From [Phialemoniopsis] sp. UDSM-2020 (Eukaryota; Ascomycota; Sordariomycetes; Thyridiales; Thyridiaceae), in contig JAEILZ010000007.1 of assembly GCA_018873225.1 (NCBI GenBank), positions 2,294,001 to 2,358,000 of the forward strand: a stretch of 64,000 bases of DNA, written 5' to 3'. This document shows positions 35,823-46,098 of the stretch, piece by piece; position 1 is the stretch's first letter; each line of letters opens with the position of its first letter. The position numbers and the translations under genes are program-made. The notes beneath the pieces are model-generated. The model saw only the letters and a list, made by a program, of their open reading frames with translations, made no database searches and was not told the origin of the DNA.

Positions 35823-36965
35823 ATGGGCTCAAGCAATAGAAAAAAGAAGGAGAAGCAGAAGGACTTTCAGGTAAGGGCGGACATGATGCTGCGCAACATA
35901 GCAAACCGCCGGGGCATTACTAACAAAGAACATGCAGAAAACTAAGCTGAAGGTTGGAAAGGCAAAGGCGAAGGCTTCAAATTTCACAGACACCAGTTTC
36001 AAGTCTAAAGGTATGCTGGGGATTTCCAGGTTTGCACTGCTTCGCTGACAACGCAATACATAGCCATTGTCGTTGCGCAGCAGTCATTGTCTGAAGATGC
36101 GCCACATCCAGCAGAGCAGTTCAAACACAACCTCTCGCTGGCTGCAACATCCCGTTCAGATAGCCAAAGGAAGGATGCGTTAGCCTTCCTGACGGGACAG
36201 CTTTGCGTCAATCCACCCAACAACCCGGTAGGGACACCGGGCGTACTGAACAAGGTGCTTCCCCTTGTGTCTGATGCTTCGGCACCCGTAAGGACGCAGC
36301 TGTTGAAGCTATTCCGCGCGTTGCCCGCTCCGGAAATCAGGCCGGTAGCTGAGAAGATCCTCCTCTATATACGTGCTGGTGTCACGCATCTTTCTGCCGA
36401 GATAAGAGATGATACACTTAGCGTGATGGAGTGGTTACTAGACGTGGCGGGGGAGGAGGTGGTATCTTGTCCAGGAGGGTGGATGAAGACACTCAATAGC
36501 TTCGCTGCCATGATGGGATGGAGCTCCCTTGTTGGTAGTACTGCTGCCAAGTCTTCCAAGGGCTGGACATCGGCGCCGAAGTCCACCTTTGGAGCGTTGA
36601 AGGGCGGTCAGTCGTACGCAAGGCAAATATCAGTCTTGGCCAGATTTCTCGATGTTGGTTTCCACCCCGAGACACGTTCAGTACACGATCCACAGATGTA
36701 CTGGGACAACTTATACCGGGTACCACGGACTACAAACCCATTCGCGCATCTCAATCTCTTCGCTGCCCCTCGAGATGAGGATGGAGAGATGTATGCTGAT
36801 CGAGAAGATCGGCAGCGCGCCTTCTGTCGCAAATGGCGGCCGGTAATGACCAAGGCTGTGGATGAGGCGAAGAGAGAAGGTGGTGCTGTGGGACGAGCGG
36901 CTGCCACGCTCGATCAGGTCTTGAAGGAGGGCCTCGGTGACTATGACGAAACCCCCTCAGATTAA
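35823..36965 (+). CDS. IPI1: Pre-rRNA processing protein Ipi1 (Rix1 complex)
   Basis: Exons 35823-35870, 35938-36010 and 36064-36965 give 340 residues. The basic N-terminus 'MGSSNRKKKEKQKDFQ' joins 'KTKLKVGKAKAKASNFTDTS' and 'FKSKAIVVAQQSLSED', the signature start of Ipi1/TEX10. The middle is the helical-repeat Ipi1 N-terminal domain ('KDALAFLTGQL', 'VLPLVSDASAPVRTQLLKLF', 'EIRDDTLSVMEWLLD'). With Rix1 and Ipi3, Ipi1 helps remove ITS2 and releases pre-60S ribosomes in the nucleoplasm. Intron 1 carries a textbook branch point (ACTAAC near 35920). The two short exons hold the diagnostic N-terminus. The length matches fungal Ipi1, which is shorter than animal TEX10. Confidence 0.92.
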
Positions 36966-38548
36966 GTAGCCTCCGCAGGCAGACCTGCAGGCGGGGTGTT
37001 GATGATTTGACGAAAGGCTTACGGAGTTTCTTTTTTAGATTTTGGAGGTTCACACTTGATACCAAGGCATGCAGCAATGTCAATTCATCTCTCTTTATGA
37101 TCTTGCGTTTGTGTTATTCCGCTAGTACCCAGACCAACAAAGGCTAAGTCCTTTAGAATGCTGGCTGGAGCAATAGCTTAGAACAGGTCTTGCATCTTGG
37201 GCTTCTGTTGCCATGCACAGGCTCATGCTCAGAGACGATCAGAAGTTGCCATTGACAAGACATATCGTTCTTCATGAACTTCACTGATGGCCTTCTATCC
37301 TCTAAGGATCAAGAGATGTTCAAAGCCCGCTTGTATATGCAAGCTCCAGGGTCTCCTTCATCGAGAAACGCCTCTCCCCTGACATCCACGGCGACGTTCG
37401 CCTTGGCCAAAGTTGCCGCGGCGTCTCTCATCCATGACAGCTCAAAGGACCTATCTGACTCTGCCCATTGGACCCCCTGCCCTACCCCATCTTCCTCAGG
37501 GTTGCCCCTCACGATCTTGCCTCTCCTTGTCCTCTCACCATCACCCCCTCACCCCCAAAACGAAACAACACACCTACGTGTCCCATTGACCCCCAACAAC
37601 TGCCCAGAAAGGAAGCTTCTCACTTCTAATCATTCCTCCTCCTTCCTTCTTCAAAAGAATTAGGGCTTTAACCTAGCACAGACCGCAAAAGGGTGATCGT
37701 GAGGCCTCAATTCCCCTCTCCCTCGTCTATAAAAGGCTCCTTCCCTCCCCGATCCTTTCCTCCTTTCCATTTTCCTACCTTCCACCTTCCACTTTCCACC
37801 TCCCCATCTCTTTCCTTTCTATTCTTCCCCAAACCCTCCTCGCCTGATCAACTTCATCCACGATCAAAAGGTCTTCTTCCTTTTCTTCTGGGTGACCTTG
37901 ATTTCTTCTTCTGACAACATCATCATCATCGACCAGCAGACGGCAGCCCATCGTCAAGGTAAGCATTGTCTTCTCTTTTCCTCCCCTTCTCATCCTCTTC
38001 CCTCTCCTCTCCTCTCCTCTTCAATCTTCCTATCACACGCGCCTCATCTCTGCCGCTTCTCTTTGCGGAAAAAAACGCGTCTTGCCGTTTGTTTTCCGCA
38101 TCTTAGCCATTCCACATTTACCAACGCGGATCACTACAGGCTTTGGCATCACTACTACACACATCTCCTTCTTCGCGCCCTTGAGTAAACCCCTCCTTCC
38201 TATCTCTTCTCCAACTGCAATTCCAAATCACCGCTTGACTCAGATTGATTCTCGCCAATCTTGATCATCCTTCACTTGATCCAGATTCATCCAAGCACTG
38301 GGTTCAAAATTCCATCCACACCGATACATCTTCCCACGCATCTCTCACTGCCGCGTTGCAGCTCAGTCTGAGATTACCTGTCCGTTCTTTACCATGCACT
38401 TCCCCGTTCATCGAGTAACCTCGACCAAAAATTCCATCCTTCTTCCCCTTTTCACGTGCAACCCCCTACAGCTCTCCATCTTTTGTCTTCGTCTACTGAT
38501 CTAACATAAGACTTCTCCAGATCTTCGTCAATCTTTGTCACTGCAATC
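36966..38548. other. IPI1 3' flank and long pyrimidine-rich helicase leader
   Basis: From about 37.5 kb to the helicase ATG the plus strand is very rich in C and T, which is typical of promoters and leaders of highly expressed fungal genes. No protein gene is supported. A likely 5' UTR intron is listed separately. Confidence 0.55.
37959..38520 (+). other. Probable 5' UTR intron of helicase gene
   Basis: A good donor (CAAG|GTAAGC, from 37959), a branch-like CTAAC at 38501-38505 and an acceptor TTCTCCAG ending at 38520 define a 562-nt intron just 28 nt before the ATG. Long leader introns are common in translation and RNA-helicase genes of filamentous fungi. RNA evidence would settle it. Confidence 0.55.
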
Positions 38549-40675
38549 ATGTCGGGTTGGAACGAAAACGGTAACGCCAGCGGTTGGGGCGCGGGTGACT
38601 CCGCCCAGCCTGCTACCGCTGAGGCCTCGACATTCGATACGGCTGCGCTTGCGGCGGCGGTCCCTAACCAGACCGCTTCCGCCGAGCAGACGGCATCCTC
38701 CGCTAAGGAGGACCAGGGTGATACGAAGGCTGTTGGCTAGGTCCCAGCAGTCCCGTATGACTACACTCAATATGGCGATGCCCCGCAGGCCGAGTCCGGC
38801 AAGGAGAATTGGGAGGGCAACGTCGCCGTCTACGAGTGGGATGGCGAGCAGGGCGACATCGGCCCTGAGTATCCTGACCTGGAGATCCAGCTCTTTGGCC
38901 AGCCCGAGAACCGGGAGTCGTCTGGAATTGACTTTTCCAAGTATGTTCATACGTCTCTGAAGTTTATATTGGTTACTAACTTTTGTAGGATCGCTTCCAT
39001 CGAGCTTCAGCAGGAGGGCCCTGCTCGAGTCAAGCCTGTTGTCGACTTTGACCAGGCCGGTCTGCATCCCGCGATGCGCCGCAACGTGGAGCTCGCTGGT
39101 TTCCAGGTCCCGACTCCTATTCAGATGTATTGTCTGCCTGCCATCAATGATGGCTACGATGTCATCGGCATCGCTCAGACTGGTAAGTACTCATCATCGA
39201 CCCTTGGACCCATTCTTTGTGTTTCTTCGACTTACCATTCCGCTTTAGGATCCGGCAAAACCGCCGCCTATCTGATCCCCATCTTGAACAAGTTGATGGG
39301 CAAGGCGAAGAAGCTGGCTGCGCCCCGTCCCAACCCTGTCACGTTCCGGCCTGGAATTGATCCCCCGGTCCGAGCTGAGCCTCTCGTTGTCATCGTCTGC
39401 CCGACTCGGGAGTTGGCGATTCAGATTTTTAACGAGGCTCGCAAATTCTGCTATCGCACCATGCTTCGGCCTTGTGTGGTGTATGGCGGCGGTCCTATGC
39501 GTGACCAGATTGACCAGCTCGCCAAAGGCTGTGACATTCTGGTGGCCAGCCCGGGCCGACTGATTGACTTCATCGAGCGACCCGGCGTCCTCACCCTTCG
39601 CCGTGTCCGCTACATGGTGATTGACGAGGCTGATGAGATGCTGCACGCGGACTGGGAGGAAGAATTCAACAAGATTCTCTCAGGCGGTGGTAAGCCAAAC
39701 CCCCTCAACCTCTCTGCCCAGTTTTGCCTTTGCTAATCGATACCCTAGAGCAAGAGGAGGGTAACGTGAAGTATCTACTCTTCTCAGCGACCTTCCCGAA
39801 GAAGATTCGGGACTTGGCGAAGACTCACCTCGCCGAGACTCATGTCCGTTTTCGTGTTGGTCGCGCAGGATCCAGCCATGAGAACATCCGCCAGGCGATC
39901 ATCTACGTTGAGGCACCGCAGAAGCGACGTGCTCTAGTCGACTTGGTCAACTCGATGCCGCCTGCTCGTACGATTATATTCGTCAACAACAAGCGTACGG
40001 CGGACGAGCTTGACGACTATTTGTTCAACTTGGGGTACCCGTGCACGTCGATGCACGCCGATCGAACACAGCGCGAGCGCGAGGATGCCATGCGCGCTTT
40101 CCGTCGGGGTGATGCCCCAATTCTGATCACCACCGGTGTTGCCGCCCGTGGTATCGATGTTCGTAACGTCATGCACGTTATCAATTACGATCTCCCGTCT
40201 GCCGACATGGGAGGAATCGAGGAGTACACTCACCGCATTGGTAAGAAGATCAGCCAATTATGAATGTTTGTTCACTCGCTAATCGTACACAGGTCGTACT
40301 GGTCGCATTGGTCACCGCGGTCTGGCCTCGTCGTTCTACTGCGAGGATCGCGATGAGGGTCTCGCGAGTGTTCTCACCCGAACTCTGCTTGAGACCAAGC
40401 AGGAGATTCCGGATTTCCTCCAGCAGCACGTTCCGGAGGGAGAGGCTCGCACCAACCTCAAGTTCGAGGCAGATTCGGACTGGGAGTCGGACGCTGGTGG
40501 TGATGGTGATGGTTGGGGTGCGACCGGTGGTGATGATGGCTGGGGCGCTCCGGCTGCTGGAGGCTGGGGTACTGATGCCCCCGCTGCCGACGGCGACGGC
40601 GGTGCAGCCGACAACGGCAAGGCTGCGGACACCGAGGCTGCCGATGGTTGGGGTAGTGGCGGTGGTGGTTGGTAG
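38549..40675 (+). CDS. DEAD-box ATP-dependent RNA helicase (Ded1/Vasa-like) with in-frame TAG at codon 64
   Basis: Exons 38549-38940, 38989-39182, 39249-39689, 39749-40240 and 40293-40675 make 633 codons before the final stop, of which codon 64 (38738-38740) is TAG. The frame is open for 63 codons before and 67 codons after it within the same exon. All helicase motifs are intact: Q motif 'GFQVPTPIQ' (168-176), AQTGSGKT (193-200), PTRELA, DEAD (321-324), SAT (355-357), and HRIGRTGR (504-511). A Gly/Trp-rich tail (repeated GW, ending GGGGW) follows. Proteins of this kind remodel RNA in translation and mRNP assembly. The sequence around the stop (KAVG-stop-VPAVPYDY) fits a GWV..YDY context, so TGG to TAG is the simplest change. 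Options are editing, read-through, downstream start at Met160, a nonsense allele, or sequencing error. Confidence 0.9.
38728..38752 (+). promoter_or_regulatory. Hairpin presenting the TAG in its loop (candidate A-to-I editing site)
   Basis: Bases 38728-38736 pair with 38744-38752: nine consecutive pairs including two G-U wobbles. The 7-nt loop CTAGGTC (38737-38743) contains the TAG, with its A at 38739 preceded by U. Fungal A-to-I editing during sexual development favours U at -1 and adenosines in hairpin loops; editing here would turn UAG into UGG (Trp). Confidence 0.5.
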
Positions 40676-41685
40676 AGGATCTTTGACCTCTGGTTTCTCT
40701 GCGCTGATTTTGCCCACGACGTCTTCCGGATGCGTGCAGACATTTGTTTGCGCTGCGACTTCTCGCAGTTGGGAGATGACCTGAATGCTATGGGTTCTAG
40801 TGATGCAAGAGTTGAGCCACACCTTGAGAAGTCAATCGGATTTTCGAAAGATTCTCTACAAGCTCGTATAGCCATCTGCTAGACAAGAATTGAGAACGGA
40901 CATGCACTAATACCGAAGGTTCAATCCATGTGAAGGTCGTGTTCTATTGTATACCTAGTCCCAAAGGCGATGATGATACTTGTTCCTCACTCATTACTCT
41001 GTTTGAAAGCTTACAGAACAACAAACGGCCCTTACAGGGACCGAATCTGGCCATTTAGATACGTGCTCGGCAGATGACAATGCAAACAAATGCCTGAGAC
41101 GATGTCAAGTTGGCAGCACAGGGAGGATTGCCGGTGTAGTGGAGTTGATGCCAGCCGAGCCATTTTGCCCCGCTGATACAGTACTTCCTTGTAAGTACAG
41201 TTGAGTCAACTGCGCTGTGGGCGGCTTCACGGAGTCGCAGCTGCCATGTGCCCCGCCTCGCCTGGCCCGCGTTAAATCAGATGTCGCTTCCCGGGAATCA
41301 TGAAATTTCCCTCTCATCTCAAAGAAGTCGCAGAAGGCAAATCCAGGTCAACCCCAACCCAGTTCTCCTTGAGCCGGCCAAGTCGCGATCTAGTACACAA
41401 CTTCTCAAGGTGAGGCATGATTTCCTAACGAGCCACGGATGATTGTGACAAAACCCTGGCTGCCCTCTCTTTGCCGTCCTGCCAGCACTTCCCCATCTCC
41501 GACTGGAGCCGGGGGCCGAGGCTTTGTGCCCACCACTACCCCGATGCACCGGGGCTGCGTTATAGCTCCGGCCATGACACAAATCCATCCTATGGGCAAC
41601 AGAGTCCATCAGTGGATGATATGGCTCAGTCACTTTGCAAGCCAGGAAGAAAATTGCTCGTATCTGAATATCCATTACTGACAAA
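40676..41685. other. Intergenic, no gene seen
   Basis: This holds the 3' flank of the helicase gene and the promoter of the PPCS gene. Overlapping short frames on both strands have no domain support. Confidence 0.5.
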
Positions 41686-43041
41686 ATGACCAGCCTAGCA
41701 ACGGACCTCAGCAAGAGTGACAGCACGCCTTCCCTGTCACTCTCATTCAACTTGTCCGCATCACGGCCACCATCGCCTGTCTCGTCTATCTTCTCCGTCA
41801 ACTCTGATTCGCAGGACAGCATGGCTACTGACCAACATTCGGACATTCCTCCCATGGATCCCAGCACAGTTGCTGAAGACCAGTACTTCAGCGCCAATGA
41901 TCCCCCAAAGGGCTTGGATCGGCACATCTCATTAGCCAGGTCCTTCATCGACTTTCATGCGGCTGCCAACCGTCGAGTCGTGTTGATCACCTCCGGGGGA
42001 ACCACCGTTCCCTTGGAGAAGCAGACAGTGCGCTTTATCGACAATTTCAGTGCCGGTACCCGTGGCGCTACGTCGGCCGAGTACTTCTTAGAGGCCGGCT
42101 ATGCCGTCATTTTTCTGCACCGTCAGTTCAGTCTCCAACCGTACAGTCGGCATTATAGCCATGCGACAGACTGCTTCCTTGACTTCCTGCACGAAGGACC
42201 CGATGGCAATGTTGTTGCGAACCCAGGCTATCAAGACAAGATGCGTGGCGTCTTGCGCAAGTACCAGGCGGCCAAGCAGGGCAACACACTGCTCATGCTG
42301 CCTTTTGTCACCATCACCGACTATCTGTGGGAGCTGCGCGGCATCGCCCAGCTTCTGCGCCCCCTGGGAACCAATGCGCTCCTATATCTAGCGGCTGCCG
42401 TTTCGGACTTCTTCGTCCCCCCTGAGCGCATGGCCGAGCACAAAATCCAGTCTACCGACGCTGCCGACAGCGTTAAGAACGCCGGAGCCAACGCTGCCAA
42501 GGTCGTCGCGGCGCCGGCCCCGCAGGAACAGACGGAGGACGAGGAGACCTTTGACAATTTCGACTCATCCCCTGCCGTACCGCGGTCTAAGCGCTTGATC
42601 GTCGATCTGGATCCTGTTCCCAAGTTTCTCAAGAACCTAGTGGATGGTTGGGCGCCTGAAGGAATGATCGTGTCCTTCAAGCTCGAGACGGATCCCGAAA
42701 TTCTGGTGCACAAGGCCAAGTATTCTCTTGAGCGGTACCAGCACCACCTCGTCATTGGTAACCTGCTCTCCACGCGCAAGTGGGAAGTCGTCTTTGTCGC
42801 GCCAGGTATCCAAGACCGGTGGATCCGCGTGCCCATGGGCCGGCGAAAGAGGACGATCAGTGGTCTGGAGCAGCTAGTGGGTGCGGCGGACAAGAATTGG
42901 ACAGCGGAGGATAGGCCGATGGATCCGGCAGAACTGCCCGAAGGTGATCCGGAGATGGAGATTGAGAGTTTGATCATCCCGGCCGTCGAGGAGTTGCATT
43001 CGAAGCACATCCAAGGCTCGGCAGCAAAAGCTTCCGTTTGA
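41686..43041 (+). CDS. CAB2: Phosphopantothenate-cysteine ligase
   Basis: A single exon of 451 residues. The enzyme joins 4'-phosphopantothenate to cysteine in the second step from pantothenate in coenzyme A synthesis; eukaryotic forms use ATP. The first 75 residues are Ser/Pro-rich. The catalytic fold starts at 'RRVVLITSGGTTVPLE', followed by 'VRFIDNFSAGTRGATSAEYF', 'AGYAVIFLHRQFSLQPYSRH', the internal 'LLYLAAAVSDFFVP' and the closing 'VPKFLKNLVDGWAPEGMIVS' and 'HHLVIGNLLSTRKWEVVFV', all signatures of eukaryotic PPCS. An acidic Ala-rich insert (about 270-300) is a variable loop. A second ATG at 41821 would remove the disordered leader but keep the whole domain, so the true start may be either. 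It is tail-to-tail with the amidase gene (197 bp). Confidence 0.92.
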   Translation: MTSLATDLSKSDSTPSLSLSFNLSASRPPSPVSSIFSVNSDSQDSMATDQHSDIPPMDPSTVAEDQYFSANDPPKGLDRHISLARSFIDFHAAANRRVVLITSGGTTVPLEKQTVRFIDNFSAGTRGATSAEYFLEAGYAVIFLHRQFSLQPYSRHYSHATDCFLDFLHEGPDGNVVANPGYQDKMRGVLRKYQAAKQGNTLLMLPFVTITDYLWELRGIAQLLRPLGTNALLYLAAAVSDFFVPPERMAEHKIQSTDAADSVKNAGANAAKVVAAPAPQEQTEDEETFDNFDSSPAVPRSKRLIVDLDPVPKFLKNLVDGWAPEGMIVSFKLETDPEILVHKAKYSLERYQHHLVIGNLLSTRKWEVVFVAPGIQDRWIRVPMGRRKRTISGLEQLVGAADKNWTAEDRPMDPAELPEGDPEMEIESLIIPAVEELHSKHIQGSAAKASV

Positions 43042-43238
43042 TTTCTAGCATGTAAACTCATAATCAAGGCGTTGGGATGGTTTCATTGTACAATCTGGGC
43101 AGAGTGGCAACCAGTTTTAAAGTACCACTACTCCCAACATCAGCATAACACACTCTGTCAGAGTACCTTTTATCCAGTATCTTTCATTGTATCAGAGGTT
43201 ATCATCCACCATTACTAATTCCTCAAGTATTACATCAT

Positions 43239-44954
43239 TCAGAGGGCTTCATTCAATCCGTTGCCAAGCGTCCCTACGGGATAAGCCGCCGTTCCCTTTT
43301 TCCTACTTGGTGTGATGTTAGGCACACTCTCATAGAGTTTCGTCTCAACGCTGGTATTCGTATGTGGCGGTAACGGTCTGGCGGGAGACATCTCTTCAAT
43401 GAGGTGTGCAATCTGAAGCAGCTTACCCTCAGACCACGGCAAGCCCAGTAGTTCCATGCCCACCGGTACTCCGGCAGGTGCCTCTTTTGTTGGCGCAGAG
43501 AACCCTGCGGGAACGAGAACCGAGGGGCGGCCAGTCAACGCGGCCATGAGGCCATTGCGACCACTCTGGGACGGCGAGCCGACCTTAACGACGAGGTTCC
43601 GCTGCTGGGGGTAGATGAGGGCGTCGAGCTTGTTTGTCTCGAATGTGGAATGGAGGGTATGAGTCATATGCTTGATCTTCTGTTTGAGCTCGAGATATGC
43701 CTCGTCCGAGGTGGAACGGGCCCTGGCATTGGAGATATGGGGGTACTGGAAGGGTATGATAAGGAATTGGCCTCTTGTCATTGGGTAGTACAGCTCCTCA
43801 AAGGAAGAGGGTCTACCACCTGTGAGGTGATTGTGCGGGTCGGAAAGATACTCGTCGAGTTGCTCGCGGTACTCGTACGACTGAATGTCGAGCGTCGTTA
43901 TGGCAGTCGGGTTGTAGATCTCGTCGGTGATATTGATGATTGTGGCACCTGCTGACTTGAGCTGTCTCACCATATCGGTAATCACACTATTGACGGGCGT
44001 GGTCTCTTCCGAAGCGGTATGATTGAGAAAGCCGTTGAGTAGACCTAGTCTCAAATCCTTGGAGTTTCCATCCTTGAGCTTAGACGTGTAGTCTAGGCCG
44101 CGGACTTCCTCAGGGACCAACGCGGTCGTGTTGTCTTCCGGGTCCAGGCCGACACTCGCCATGACATTGAGAGCAACAGCGAGGTCTGACGGGGTCCTTG
44201 CCATGGCGCCCAGCGCGTCCTGGGTGTAGCTGACGGGGACGGCTCCCGCCCTCGAGATAAGGCCTCTTGTCGGCCGAAAGCTGAACACGGCGTTGGCACT
44301 CGCGGGGCTGCGCATGCTGTTGACCGTGTCTCCGCCCGTCGCAAGCACGGCGAAGCTCGCGGCGAGCGCGGCGGCACTGCCCCCGCTGCTACCGCCGGGC
44401 GTGCGGCTCAGGTCGTACGGGTTCAGCGTCTGGCCGCCGAGCGACGAGACTGTCAGCCCTTCGAGCGCCAGCTCGTGCATGTTGGCCTTGCCCAGGATGA
44501 CGGCGCCCGCACCCCGGAGGGCGCGGACGGTAGCGGCGTCCCTCGTGGGCCGGTTCTCGGCGAGAGCGAGGCAGCCTGCGGTGGTGTTCATGCCCACCGC
44601 GTCGTAGCTGTCCTTGAGCAGGACAGGGACGCAGAACAGGGGCCTGCCCGTGACATTGCCGGTGGCCAGCTGGGCGTCCAGAGCATCGGCGATGGAGAGC
44701 GCCTCCGGGTTGAGGCTGGTGACGGCATTGATGGTGGGGTTAAAGACCTCTATGCGCGAGAGGAAGGCGGAGACGACGCCGCGGCAGCTCGCGGAGCCCG
44801 AAAATAGGGCGTTGTGGACGTCGTCGATGGTGGCTCCGAGAGCATCGAAGGACTCTGAGGGTGGAAGAGCATGAGAGATGCAGGCAAAGAGCGCCTGGCT
44901 CACAAGAAGGCTTCGAAGCAGCATCCTTTTTAGCAAGGACCTCATCCTAACCAT
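43239..44954 (-). CDS. Secreted amidase-signature enzyme
   Basis: A single exon of 571 residues. The N-terminus is a signal peptide or anchor (basic MVRMRSLLKRMLLR then LLVSQALFACISHA). The amidase signature is complete: catalytic Lys114 (VLLKDSYD), the Gly/Ser loop 'RTPGGSSGGSAAALAA' (cis-Ser near 190), and the nucleophile region 'GGDTVNSMRSPASA' (Ser about 213). The family hydrolyses amide bonds; related fungal enzymes are annotated as amidases or GatA-like but act outside mitochondria. Several N-glycosylation sequons (NTT, NHT, NIT) agree with secretion. The length fits fungal members. The substrate cannot be read from sequence. The gene has no introns. Confidence 0.9.
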   Translation of the reverse strand: MVRMRSLLKRMLLRSLLVSQALFACISHALPPSESFDALGATIDDVHNALFSGSASCRGVVSAFLSRIEVFNPTINAVTSLNPEALSIADALDAQLATGNVTGRPLFCVPVLLKDSYDAVGMNTTAGCLALAENRPTRDAATVRALRGAGAVILGKANMHELALEGLTVSSLGGQTLNPYDLSRTPGGSSGGSAAALAASFAVLATGGDTVNSMRSPASANAVFSFRPTRGLISRAGAVPVSYTQDALGAMARTPSDLAVALNVMASVGLDPEDNTTALVPEEVRGLDYTSKLKDGNSKDLRLGLLNGFLNHTASEETTPVNSVITDMVRQLKSAGATIINITDEIYNPTAITTLDIQSYEYREQLDEYLSDPHNHLTGGRPSSFEELYYPMTRGQFLIIPFQYPHISNARARSTSDEAYLELKQKIKHMTHTLHSTFETNKLDALIYPQQRNLVVKVGSPSQSGRNGLMAALTGRPSVLVPAGFSAPTKEAPAGVPVGMELLGLPWSEGKLLQIAHLIEEMSPARPLPPHTNTSVETKLYESVPNITPSRKKGTAAYPVGTLGNGLNEAL

Positions 44955-45552
44955 GTTGGCAACCGACTATTGTCTTCCGAGACGACCAAAGCTTGCGGAG
45001 TAAGTGATGTTGAGTAGTGGCCCGTTCTGAAAGCTCAGGAAACCATCTCACTACCACAAAGCCAGAACAACGAGTACGGTGTGAAGCTGCAGGACCCCGG
45101 TGATGAGAGATATGCTCCGAGTGCGAGCGATGGTAAGATTGACAGTTCTCATGCCTCGATGGTTCCCTATCAAAGTCCATAGTCTACAGGCGGAGATCCG
45201 GTCTCGGCACCGTTCTTTTTGCGGGGTACGGCTATGACCTTGGCCGGCCCGTCGATGGCGTGACAGGGGCCTGATCCGCCGGGTTGCCGATCCGGTCTTC
45301 AACGACTCCCGATGAGACGTGACAAGGCGACGACGCCGGAAAAGTCTATGAAAGAAAGAGTATAAGGTAATGCAAGGACTTTGTCATTGTTCACCTGATA
45401 TAACGCTCAATACCATAAGCTACTAACTAGTCAATACAACATAACATAGGGAACAAAAAGGAAAGCAGGGATACAAGATCACAGAATGTTATTGAAGTCA
45501 AGGCTACTGAAAGACAAAAAAAGGAGCAATGAGCAAAAAGGAAGACAATGTT
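44955..45552. other. Amidase promoter region
   Basis: About 600 bp between the amidase start and tRNA-Arg(CCG). No gene is seen. A-runs near 45515-45540 read as T-runs downstream of the tRNA on the minus strand. Confidence 0.45.
45535..45539 (-). terminator. RNA polymerase III terminator of tRNA-Arg(CCG)
   Basis: Five A residues on the plus strand read TTTTT on the minus strand, 14 nt past the tRNA 3' end. A longer run of seven lies a little further downstream. Confidence 0.55.
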
Positions 45553-45640
45553 CAGCCACGCCGGGATTCGAACCCGAGTCTCCGCCTGGCCTCTGAAAAC
45601 AAGATCGGAGGGCGACAAGTTACCACTACTACACGAGGCC
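45553..45640 (-). tRNA. tRNA-Arg(CCG) with 17-nt intron
   Basis: The cloverleaf can be drawn by hand. The acceptor GGCCTCG pairs with CGTGGCT (one U-U mismatch), with discriminator G. The D arm contains the canonical GG. The anticodon stem is TCGCC/GGCGG, with loop CTCCGA giving anticodon CCG. A 17-nt intron (45588-45604) follows position 37, the normal eukaryotic site. The T arm TCGGG-TTCGAAT-CCCGG is canonical. The tRNA decodes the CGG codon. The acceptor resembles other eukaryotic tRNA-Arg(CCG) genes (GGCC..CG, discriminator G). Confidence 0.85.
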
Positions 45641-46098
45641 TGCCTGTGTGCTCGACCACTGGACCAGAGGTCGTTCTATTGAGATGGCCTGGGAAGAAAG
45701 GCGGCATAATAGCCCTTGTCCAAGATTGTTCCTTCTCAAGGGATAAAGGGCGTGGGGTCCTGGTGTGGGTGGTGCAGGCAGGAAGCAAACGGGAAACGAG
45801 TGTTCACTTTGTTGGAGGAAGGAGCACAGGGAAGCAGTATGTGAGGGGTGATGGGCAAACACACCACAATATATGCTCTCTGCACCTGCCTACCTCACCA
45901 GAGAGAAGCGCGTGAGTTCTCTCTCACTAGCAATCACTCAGGCTGCTGGCATCGATGTGGACAGAATACTTGCAGCAAGCAAACTGTGACCCACCTCCTC
46001 CAGTGCTGCTTGTCCTGGCCTCTCTGGAAGGCAGCAAAGGTAAATGACTTTAGAGTTGAATGTGAGCAACAGTGCCGAGATGGTCGATTTGTCTGAAC
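45641..46098. other. Spacer between two tRNA-Arg genes
   Basis: About 460 bp between two oppositely oriented tRNA genes. Nothing else is recognised. Confidence 0.5.

Noticed and set aside
38738..38743. Programmed stop-codon read-through context
   Set aside because: The bases after the TAG (GTC) do not match known efficient read-through contexts such as CTA or CAA-type; editing is the better explanation, though read-through is not excluded.
38720..38750. Micro-intron removing the TAG of the helicase
   Set aside because: The only GT-AG pairs around the TAG would give introns of 16-24 nt, far below the 48-nt minimum seen elsewhere in this window.
1..43041. Pantothenate/CoA gene cluster (reductase-family gene and PPCS)
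   Set aside because: The genes are 40 kb apart with unrelated genes between.
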